From: Flammeovirgaceae bacterium UBA4465
GTDB taxonomy: Bacteria > Bacteroidota > Bacteroidia > Cytophagales > Cyclobacteriaceae
Direction: 5' to 3'
Assembly: GCA_905182375.1 (NCBI GenBank)
Contig: CAJJBF010000004.1
Coordinates: 120,303-184,302, forward strand
DNA length: 64,000 bases
Of the stretch, positions 57,233 to 64,000 are shown piece by piece. Each line of letters opens with the position of its first letter. Positions within the stretch are counted from its first letter, which is position 1. A program made the position numbers and the translations under genes. Below the pieces are notes generated by a model. It searched no databases, was not told the DNA's origin, and worked only from the letters and a program-made list of their open reading frames with translations.

Positions 57233-58045
57233 ATGGCTTATAATCTATTGAAAGGTAAAAGGGGAATCATTTTTGGAGCTTTGGATGAAAGCTCAATTGC
57301 ATGGAAAGTTGCCCTCAAAGCCCATGATGAAGGTGCTCAGTTCACTTTAAGTAATGCTCCTATTGCCATGCGAATGGGCGAAATTAACAAGTTAGGAGAG
57401 ATTTGTAGTGCAGAAATCATTCCCGCTGACGCCACTTCTCTAGAAGACCTAGAAATTTTAATCAGTAAATCAACTGAGATTTTGGGAGGAAAATTAGACT
57501 TCGTTCTTCATTCGATCGGAATGAGTCCAAATGTTCGCAAGAAAAAATCTTATGGCAATTTGAACTACGATTGGTTTCAAAAATCACTTGATATATCGGC
57601 CCTTTCTTTCCATAAAGTCATGCAGGTAGGTGAAAAATTAGATGCCTTTAATGAGTGGGGTTCCATTTTAGCCCTTTCCTACATTGCGGCACAAAGAACT
57701 TTTCCAGATTACTCGGACATGGCCCAAGCAAAAGCTGTATTAGAATCCATTGCGCGGAGTTATGGCTATCGACTCGGTCAAAGCAAAAAAATAAGAGTAA
57801 ATACGATTTCGCAGTCTCCAACTAGGACGACTGCAGGTTCAGGTGTCCCAGGATTTGATATTTTTTATGATTATGCAGATAAAATGTCCCCTTTAGGAAA
57901 TGCTTCTGCCGAAGCATGTGCAGATTATTGCATCTCATTATTCTCAGATTTTACCAAAATGGTTACCATGCAAAATCTCATGCATGATGGAGGATTTTCA
58001 TCATCAGGCATGACCGATAAAATCGTGGAAACACTGCAAAAATAA
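57233..58045 (+). CDS. fabI: Enoyl-[acyl-carrier-protein] reductase (NADH)
   Basis: A 270-residue short-chain dehydrogenase performing the last step of each fatty-acid elongation cycle. Catalytic Y160 and K167 are spaced Y-x6-K (DYSDMAQAK), the hallmark of FabI, with Y150 as the second conserved tyrosine. The N-terminal cofactor segment IIFGALDESSIAW matches the FabI-type nucleotide motif, and VNTISQSPTRTTAGSG is the substrate loop region. This is the target type for triclosan/isoniazid-class inhibitors; no unusual substitution was noticed. Confidence 0.95.
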   Translation: MAYNLLKGKRGIIFGALDESSIAWKVALKAHDEGAQFTLSNAPIAMRMGEINKLGEICSAEIIPADATSLEDLEILISKSTEILGGKLDFVLHSIGMSPNVRKKKSYGNLNYDWFQKSLDISALSFHKVMQVGEKLDAFNEWGSILALSYIAAQRTFPDYSDMAQAKAVLESIARSYGYRLGQSKKIRVNTISQSPTRTTAGSGVPGFDIFYDYADKMSPLGNASAEACADYCISLFSDFTKMVTMQNLMHDGGFSSSGMTDKIVETLQK

Positions 58046-58169
58046 AATTGATTTCAGGAAGCTCATTTGATCTGATCTTTTGAGTCCAATTCTTATCATT
58101 TTGTCTATATTGGTTGGGAAAATGATCGGTTCATCAATTGGTAAACTATTAATAACTTAAATTGATCTC

Positions 58170-58991
58170 ATGATTACCTTTCCTAACTCGAAAATTAATC
58201 TTGGGCTTAACATTCTCAATAAAAGAGCAGATGGATTTCATGATATTGAAACCTGTATGTATCCCTTACTTTGGCATGATATCCTAGAGATTGTACCCGC
58301 AAAATCATTTTCTTTTGTTCAAACAGGACGCGCCATTCCGGGTGAACCTACGCATAACCTATGCGTAAAGGCCTATGAACTCATTAAAAAACATTACAGC
58401 GTACCCCCCATCAACATACATTTACATAAAGTCATCCCTATGGGTGCTGGCTTAGGCGGCGGATCCGCAGATGCAGCATTTACGCTCAGGATGCTTAATC
58501 AGCTTTTTTCATTGAAAATCACCAGTAGACATCTTAAACATTATGCTAGTTTGTTGGGAAGTGATTGCCCCTTTTTTATAGATAATTTACCTGCCATTGC
58601 CTCCAAAACAGGGACAAAATTGAAACTTTATGAACTCAATTTATCAAAATATTACATTATTGTAATATTTCCTGATCTACATACGAGCACCTCACATGCT
58701 TATGCCAATATCCAACCGAAAATATCCGAAAATTCATTGGAAGACTCATTGAAAGATTTAAAAAAATGGCACTCCCTACTCCATAATGACTTTGAGGAGC
58801 CCTTGTTCAGAAACACACCTGCCTTGACTAAAATAAAATCACGACTTTACGATCAAGGCGCTTTTTATGCTGCTATGAGTGGATCAGGATCTGCCCTTTA
58901 TGGCCTGTTTGAAGAACCTCCAGCCATTACTACTTTTCAAAAACACGAATGTATCCTTCGTTCATTAACACTTCCAACCGATTCATCTTAA
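58170..58991 (+). CDS. ispE: 4-diphosphocytidyl-2-C-methyl-D-erythritol kinase
   Basis: A 273-residue GHMP kinase of the MEP isoprenoid pathway. N-terminal PNSKINLGLNILNKRADGFH contains the conserved Lys8 and the RxDGyH motif. The GHMP glycine loop PMGAGLGGGSADAA is at 90-103. The C-terminal MSGSGSALYGLF motif is present. The 3' end overlaps the convergent EamA gene by 9 nt. Confidence 0.94.
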   Translation: MITFPNSKINLGLNILNKRADGFHDIETCMYPLLWHDILEIVPAKSFSFVQTGRAIPGEPTHNLCVKAYELIKKHYSVPPINIHLHKVIPMGAGLGGGSADAAFTLRMLNQLFSLKITSRHLKHYASLLGSDCPFFIDNLPAIASKTGTKLKLYELNLSKYYIIVIFPDLHTSTSHAYANIQPKISENSLEDSLKDLKKWHSLLHNDFEEPLFRNTPALTKIKSRLYDQGAFYAAMSGSGSALYGLFEEPPAITTFQKHECILRSLTLPTDSS

Positions 58992-59894
58992 AATATCAGT
59001 CTCCAAGGCCTTCCTTTTTCTTTTGCGATTGAGTAGTGGATACAACAATACGGAAGATAAAATAAAACCCGTACCTAAATAAAACCCATGACTCATTTTC
59101 TCGCTATCACCAAAAACCAGCAAGGCCAATATAATTCCATAAATAGGCTCCAGGTTAATGGTCAAATTGACAAAAAAAGCGGAGAGTCGCTTCATTAATT
59201 TAATCGAATAGGAAACGGCAAATACGGTACAAACACTCGCCAATATCAGTAGCCACATAGCCTGTTCTAAAGTTGGCCATTCAAAAACTTCCTGACTCAC
59301 ATAAAGAAAATAGAAAGGTAAACTTATACCCGTAAATAGGCATGCGAATACCATTTCATAAAAAGTGATGACAAAATGATCATCACTTTTTATCAATGAT
59401 ACATTAATAATAGAAAAAAGTGCTGCTAAAATAGCGGCCACTATAGCAAAACACAGTCCTAGAAAATACTGGATTTCCATATTGAAGACAATCAAAATTC
59501 CCAATAAAGCCAATAGACTCAACAAAACTTCAAACAGCTGTATTTGCTTTTTGAAAAAAAGAGGCTCAATAATACTGGTCCAAAAAGAGGTTGTGGCCAT
59601 ACCCACCAAACAAACAGCAGCGGTTGATATTTTTGCTGACAAGAAAAAAAGTACCCAATGGGCTGCTAATAGAAACCCCACAATACCTGTTTTCAACAAA
59701 GACCGACGCGAACTCAACAAAAAGGATCGCTTCAATGACAAAAGAACAATGATCAATAAGAACGCAGCAATACCCGTACGATAAAAGACAATTTCAACAG
59801 GCGTCAGATCAATTAACAAGCCTATAACCGCTGTGCACCCCCATATAAGTACGATGAAATGGAGAAAGATAATATCCTTGGTTTTCTGCTTCAT
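58983..59894 (-). CDS. EamA/DMT-family transporter
   Basis: A 303-residue integral membrane protein with ten predicted transmembrane helices arranged as two EamA repeats (first about 5-135, second about 145-290). The segments LHFIVLIWGCTAVIGLLIDL and LEPIYGIILALLVFGD are typical of the drug/metabolite exporters. The cargo is unknown. Its ATG overlaps the stop of the LptF-like gene by 4 nt, so the two are coupled. Confidence 0.87.
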   Translation of the reverse strand: MKQKTKDIIFLHFIVLIWGCTAVIGLLIDLTPVEIVFYRTGIAAFLLIIVLLSLKRSFLLSSRRSLLKTGIVGFLLAAHWVLFFLSAKISTAAVCLVGMATTSFWTSIIEPLFFKKQIQLFEVLLSLLALLGILIVFNMEIQYFLGLCFAIVAAILAALFSIINVSLIKSDDHFVITFYEMVFACLFTGISLPFYFLYVSQEVFEWPTLEQAMWLLILASVCTVFAVSYSIKLMKRLSAFFVNLTINLEPIYGIILALLVFGDSEKMSHGFYLGTGFILSSVLLYPLLNRKRKRKALETDILR

Positions 59895-60967
59895 CTAGGA
59901 ACGGTACGATATAAAACTACTCCTACAAGACCGAAAATTATGTTGGGCATCCATACTGCCAGAATAGGACTGTTAAATGTATTGGCCTCGGCTAAAGCCC
60001 TGCAAAGCATGAAAGCAATCACAAATAAAAAGGCTATTAAAAATCCCAATGCGATCTGAACACCCGTCCCTTGCCTTGATTTTTTTGAAGAGACGATGAT
60101 GCCAATGAAGGTCAGAATGACCACTGAAAAGGGAGACATGAACCTAATGTACTTTTCAATTTTATAGATATCTACATCGGCTGACCCTCTTAAGGTCTGT
60201 TGATCAATATGGTCATTCAATTCACTCATGGTTAAAGTTTCCCACAATCTCTCTTGATTCTCAAAATCAACGGGTGATACATTCAATACCGTATCCATAG
60301 CATCTCCACTATAGATCATTTCATCCGCCTCTTTAAAGACGCGCCTATTCCATCTATTCAACCTCCATTTATGACCTGCCGTGTCCCATTTCATCGTTCG
60401 CGCATAAAGCTTTTCATTCAAAATACCATTTTCGATCTGCTCTAAGGTGATATTATAACCTACATTACCTTGGTTGTTATATCGATCCATATAAATATAC
60501 AGATCTGGAGCCACCCGAATATGAATGTTTCGATCATTGAAATAAAAGGCCTTTTTTACATATTGTAGTTCAAAAGCAATTCTGAATTTATTGGTCTCAG
60601 GAATGAGATAGGAATTTGCTAGAAAACTTACGAATCCAATCAGTACAGCCCCCATAAAATAGGGTAACATGAATCTCTTAAAACTGACCCCACTGGCCAA
60701 TATCGCAACTATTTCTGTTTTTGCCGCTAACTTTGCGGTGACGAATACGGTGGCTATAAAGACGATAATAGGTGTCAAAAAGCTGGCCATATAAGGTATG
60801 TAGGTCAAGAAGTAATGTAAAATTTCTTCGCTGGCTACGTCATTTTTAATGAAATTATCGTTCTTCTCTGTAAAATCAATAATGACAATGATGAAAATCA
60901 AGATGGACATCACAAAGATGAAAGCTCCTAAAAATTTTTTAAGAATGTAGACATCAAGTTTTTTCAT
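59891..60967 (-). CDS. LptF/LptG (YjgP/YjgQ) family LPS export permease
   Basis: A 358-residue membrane protein with three N-terminal transmembrane helices (about 14-34, 52-76, 98-118), a periplasmic jellyroll-like domain (about 125-270) and three C-terminal helices (about 275-355), the LptF/G plan. It works with LptB to extract LPS and pass it to LptA-type bridges such as the protein at 50401-52026. It follows tgt by 7 nt, an arrangement conserved in Bacteroidota. Confidence 0.92.
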   Translation of the reverse strand: MKKLDVYILKKFLGAFIFVMSILIFIIVIIDFTEKNDNFIKNDVASEEILHYFLTYIPYMASFLTPIIVFIATVFVTAKLAAKTEIVAILASGVSFKRFMLPYFMGAVLIGFVSFLANSYLIPETNKFRIAFELQYVKKAFYFNDRNIHIRVAPDLYIYMDRYNNQGNVGYNITLEQIENGILNEKLYARTMKWDTAGHKWRLNRWNRRVFKEADEMIYSGDAMDTVLNVSPVDFENQERLWETLTMSELNDHIDQQTLRGSADVDIYKIEKYIRFMSPFSVVILTFIGIIVSSKKSRQGTGVQIALGFLIAFLFVIAFMLCRALAEANTFNSPILAVWMPNIIFGLVGVVLYRTVPR

Positions 60968-60974
60968 GACATAA

Positions 60975-62105
60975 TCATAACCTATCGGCTAATTTTTGCA
61001 CCATTCTATTTTTCCATAAACTAAAGTCTCCTTGGATGATGTGCTTTCTGGCTGATTTAACCAACCACAAATAAAAACTAAGATTATGAATACTTGATAT
61101 TTGAGCGCCTAAAATCTCATTACTGATGATCAAATGCCGCAAATAAGCTTTGGAGTGCAGCGTATCTAGGTATCCCCCCAAATTGATATCAATAGGTGAA
61201 AAATCATTTTTCCACTTCTCATTTCGAATATTAATGATCCCCTCGGAAGTAAACAGCATTCCATTTCTCGCATTTCTTGTCGGCATAACACAATCAAACA
61301 TGTCTACTCCCAACGCAATACATTCCAAAATATTGACTGGAGTGCCCACACCCATCAAATAACGTGGTTTATCTTTGGGTAAAATGCTGCATACAAGCGC
61401 TGTACTTTCATACATCATTTCATGTGGCTCACCTACGGATAATCCCCCTATGGCATTGCCATCTTGATTTTGTTCAGCAATGAATGCTGCAGACTGCTCG
61501 CGGAGGTCATGATACGTGCTTCCTTGTACAATAGGAAAGAATGTTTGATCAAAACCATACAATGGTTCCGTTTGATCAAAACGATGGACACATCTCTTCA
61601 GCCATCTATGGGTCATGTGCATAGAATTTTCCGCATATTCTTTTGAACAGGGATATGGCGTACATTCATCAAAGGCCATGACAATGTCAGCACCAATCTT
61701 CCGCTGGATATCGATGACATATTCGGGTGAAAAGTCATGATATGATCCGTCTATATGAGATTGAAATCGAACTCCCTCTTCTTCTATTTTTCGATTGGCC
61801 CCCAATGAATACACCTGGTAGCCCCCACTATCGGTTAAAATAGGGTGCTCCCAGCCCATGAATTTATGCAAGCCTCCCGCGCCTTGAATGATGTCCATAC
61901 CCGGTCTCAAATACAAATGGTACGTGTTTCCTAAAATAATTTGTGCTTCGATATCAGTCTCAAGCTCACGATGGTGTACTGCTTTAACCGTTCCTGCTGT
62001 ACCAACAGGCATGAAAATGGGTGTTTCAATGGTACCATGTGCCGTGGTTAAAACGGCCGCCCTAGCATCACTTTTCGTATCTGTATTTAAAAGATCAAAT
62101 TTCAT
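60975..62105 (-). CDS. tgt: Queuine tRNA-ribosyltransferase
   Basis: A 376-residue TIM-barrel enzyme that exchanges guanine-34 for preQ1 in tRNAs with GUN anticodons. Active-site motifs: ILTDSGGYQVYSLG with the first Asp, IVQGSTYHDLR, AIGGLSVGE and VDMFDCVMPTRNARNG with the nucleophilic Asp. Start chosen as the ATG at 62105; an upstream in-frame Met at 62168 would span the promoter -7 element. The usual C-terminal zinc motif (CxCxxC...H) is absent: the segment reads SPIDINLGGYLDTLHSKAYL, with only the His of LRHL left. Confidence 0.94.
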   Translation of the reverse strand: MKFDLLNTDTKSDARAAVLTTAHGTIETPIFMPVGTAGTVKAVHHRELETDIEAQIILGNTYHLYLRPGMDIIQGAGGLHKFMGWEHPILTDSGGYQVYSLGANRKIEEEGVRFQSHIDGSYHDFSPEYVIDIQRKIGADIVMAFDECTPYPCSKEYAENSMHMTHRWLKRCVHRFDQTEPLYGFDQTFFPIVQGSTYHDLREQSAAFIAEQNQDGNAIGGLSVGEPHEMMYESTALVCSILPKDKPRYLMGVGTPVNILECIALGVDMFDCVMPTRNARNGMLFTSEGIINIRNEKWKNDFSPIDINLGGYLDTLHSKAYLRHLIISNEILGAQISSIHNLSFYLWLVKSARKHIIQGDFSLWKNRMVQKLADRL

Positions 62106-62113
62106 AGAGAATG

Positions 62114-62121
62114 CAAAAATA
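62114..62121 (-). promoter_or_regulatory. -7 element TATTTTTG before tgt
   Basis: Fits TAnnTTTG, ending 8 nt before the ATG at 62105. It implies a nearly leaderless mRNA and supports the internal start. Confidence 0.5.
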
Positions 62122-62168
62122 CGCTTTTGATCTAAAGAAAATCCTATAAAATTTGTTATTACCTTCAT

Positions 62169-62389
62169 AAAAAATACTAAAAATTAATGTCTTCCACTTA
62201 TCTGAATCTATAATAATAGGATGACTTTCAAACTAAGAAAGAGAAATATCTTAATGAATATCCAGCGCTATATGCTACTATCAGCATAGCATGTCACAGT
62301 AGTTATTAACTATAATTATCTGTTTAAAAAGGCCTCTCCTTTAAATGAGCTTCATCTCAAAGGTCAATTAGATATCTTTAACCTATTTA
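62169..62389. other. Intergenic stretch with no recognised gene
   Basis: AT-rich, with only short imperfect palindromes. No coding or RNA signal supported. Confidence 0.4.
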
Positions 62390-63527
62390 TTACATTGATG
62401 ATCCTCCTAAAATGAGCGCTTTTATTAACTCATCAATTTCTTTAACTTCCCTTTCAAGGGTATAACTTTTACTCGCAACTTCCTGCACATCACGGCTCAT
62501 CTTGTCAATGGCTACTTCATTATTTAGAAGCCAAGAAATATTTTGACAAAAATCTTCGTGATTTTATATTCAAATAGCAATCCATATTTGCCATTACCTA
62601 ATATTTCACTCGTTCCTCCTGAATTTTGTGGGTATGATTGGCAACTTTGATAACATCGCCTCTATAGTGACCATCCCAAAGGTCTCGCTGTGAGAAGCCA
62701 AAGCAAAAATATCAATGGCATTGTAAAAGACAGATACATCTTCGATACCCTGCTTTTTAACGAATTAGAGCATAAGTTCATAATAATTTTCGGAGGCTTA
62801 GCCATTGACCGTAGCTGATCCAAAAATGAGTAATTCCATGTCAGTACCTTTTTTTTTAATTCAATAAAAGCTTCGAATAAAAAAAGTTAACATTTCTTTT
62901 GCGTAATTATACCAATATTTCCAAGTAAGGTTGCTTTGGGAAAAATATTCAATGCTTGTTGCGCTGCTATTTTTGAATACTTTCAATGCGTATATTTTTG
63001 TACCTTAGTACACAAAGGGATTACTTTTATTCTATCTGAAAAAAAAATTGTTTTTCCAAGTAACTCATTTTTTAAATACTAAGCGGACTGATCCAATAAT
63101 TAATCGCCTTGAAGCGAAAATCATGAATAAAATCGCGCTTATTGACACCAATTTGCATTTGTTGCTGATAAATTACTTTTAGCTCCTTGAAAAATATTTT
63201 TTTGGTCCAAGCGATGACATCTAAGTCTTTATTATCAAAAACCATTAACGTTTGGATATCCTTAGTTTTCAAAGCTTTATCGATGCGGGATGCCAATCCA
63301 AACTCAAAATATTTTCTTGTCTTACGCAAGATGATGACCTCATCAAAAAAATCTTTCCCCTTTATATTTATTGGGGATTTTTCTTGAGTGACGAGGGTAA
63401 TGTTATAATCCAATTTTCGCAATGATTTATTAATCTTCAAAACATTCATTTCTAGCCCCCCCCCCCTATCCCATTGAGGTAATTATAAAAGCTATTTTAC
63501 GAGAATTTTTGTCCTATTTATAGTCAT
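62390..63527 (-). pseudogene. Shattered GT4 glycosyltransferase gene with G11 tract
   Basis: Read on the minus strand from the ATG at 63527: MTINRTKILV, then KIAFIITSMG in another frame, then an 11-base G run (63456-63466) and LEMNVLKINKSLRKLDYN. One long fragment (63072-63449) survives. Further on, in changing frames, are IFPKATLLGNIG, FIELKKKGTDMELLIFGSAT, VSVFYNAIDIFALASHSETF, GMVTIEAMLSKLPII, SGGTSEILGNGKYGLLFEY and NISWLLNNEVAIDKMSRDVQ ... ELIKAL to a TAA at 62390-62392. The ETFGMVTIEAM segment is the GT4 nucleotide-sugar signature (E-x7-E). Many independent lesions exclude a single error. The ancestral enzyme was probably an LPS or exopolysaccharide glycosyltransferase. Confidence 0.82.
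63456..63466 (-). repeat. Homopolymer G11 (C11 on plus strand)
   Basis: Eleven consecutive C on the plus strand, the only such tract noticed in this AT-rich window. It falls in the N-terminal glycine loop of the decayed glycosyltransferase, so its length sets the reading frame of everything downstream. Confidence 0.9.
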
Positions 63528-63831
63528 ACTTTTTAAAATAACTATGGCATCAACCTTTGTAATTAGACAACCAAAACTTCAAGAGCAAATCTTTTTCAAG
63601 TATTTAAATATAAACTGCTAAAATGTTGAATCCAATGAATATTTACTCCTCGCAAATCAATAGGGTAAATAGAAGGACATAAGTTGAAAAAATTTTCTGC
63701 AAGCGTTCATATCACTAAAAAATAATATTTCTGAGACTTTATTTACCCAAATTATCATAAATCACAGCAAAGGAATGGTCAGTTATTGATGATCCTTGAG
63801 CATTAAATCTGAACTTGTTTGTGATTGTTTT
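63528..63831. other. AT-rich intergenic stretch
   Basis: No coding frame, RNA or repeat recognised on either strand. Confidence 0.4.
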
Positions 63832-64000
63832 ATGGCCTATATTCGCTCAATTAGCTTCTTTTTATTTGTAAGTCGTCGATTTAATATGACAAAAAACTTC
63901 CTGTTTAAATCGCTCCGTTTTCCTTTAAAGTCATACCAAAACAGAAAAATTGATTTGAATGCCACATTAATAAAACATTACTTCCCTGAGTTAAGTAAGG
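63832..64000 (+). CDS. Possible start of an unidentified gene (partial)
   Basis: An open frame from ATG 63832 (second Met at 63886) reaches the right edge with no stop, about 56 codons. The N-terminus is basic and hydrophobic, and FPLKSYQNRKIDLNATLIKH looks like plausible protein. No family can be recognised from so little sequence, and a chance open frame is possible. Confidence 0.35.
   Translation, partial: MAYIRSISFFLFVSRRFNMTKNFLFKSLRFPLKSYQNRKIDLNATLIKHYFPELSK

Noticed and set aside
1..64000. CRISPR array, prophage, secondary-metabolite cluster or riboswitch
   Set aside because: No regularly spaced direct repeats, phage structural or integrase genes, biosynthetic megasynthases or recognisable aptamer were seen.

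Overview
The window comes from a member of the Bacteroidota with moderately low GC. Supporting signs are: a gliding-motility/type IX secretion C-terminal sorting domain (27185-29747); several -7 promoter elements of the Bacteroidota type (TAnnTTTG) just ahead of genes; and the conserved block OstA/LptA-like - bamD - rpoZ - coaBC - DUF4835 - recN, plus tgt next to an LptF/G permease. Order-level placement is inference only; a Saprospirales- or Cytophagales-like marine or aquatic heterotroph would fit.

Layout. 1-1212: a partial sarcosine/N-methyl amino acid oxidase and a HEAT-repeat protein. 1464-13334: a long minus-strand cluster whose transcription order is a frameshifted ornithine-cyclodeaminase-family reductase, a DapA-family deaminase, an alpha-ketoglutarate semialdehyde dehydrogenase, a 4-hydroxyproline epimerase, a D-amino acid (D-hydroxyproline) oxidase/dehydrogenase, an HMA-MauE membrane protein, dipeptidyl peptidase IV, Xaa-Pro aminopeptidase and an M1 aminopeptidase. 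Together these read as a complete route from proline/hydroxyproline-rich (collagen-like) peptides to 2-oxoglutarate. 13391-16060: a gene graveyard with a shattered secreted OmpL47/Ig-type protein and another coding remnant. 16137-19106: a VPS10/BNR-repeat protein broken twice. 19289-25633: an FdhF/YdeP-type molybdopterin oxidoreductase and a very large DUF6807 + PVC-type propeller + HEAT + cytochrome c lipoprotein. 25679-25982: an IS3-type orfA relic. 26314-26386: tRNA-Lys. 26485-38692: a BatE-like protein, a T9SS sorting-domain protein, rlmD, a small unknown, an LVIVD lipoprotein, a methyltransferase, tesB, a second M1 peptidase and a serine hydrolase. 38731-39693: a decayed Gfo/Idh/MocA oxidoreductase. 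39743-46774: an aldehyde dehydrogenase, a class V aminotransferase, YncE and LVIVD propeller proteins, and a xylose-isomerase-like TIM barrel. 46922-62105: a compact, entirely intact housekeeping block (aldo/keto reductase, mdh, tilS, LptA-like, bamD, rpoZ, coaBC, DUF4835, recN, fabI, ispE, EamA, LptF-like, tgt). 62390-63527: a shattered GT4 glycosyltransferase with a G11 tract. The end of the window is AT-rich and holds only the start of a possible further gene.

The most striking global feature is uneven gene decay. Single-base frameshifts or multi-lesion pseudogenes occur in at least eight loci outside the housekeeping block, many in secreted or accessory functions, while the 15-kb housekeeping block shows none. 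This suggests real gene loss, but indel sequencing errors cannot be excluded without reads. No CRISPR array, prophage, riboswitch or complete transposon was recognised.
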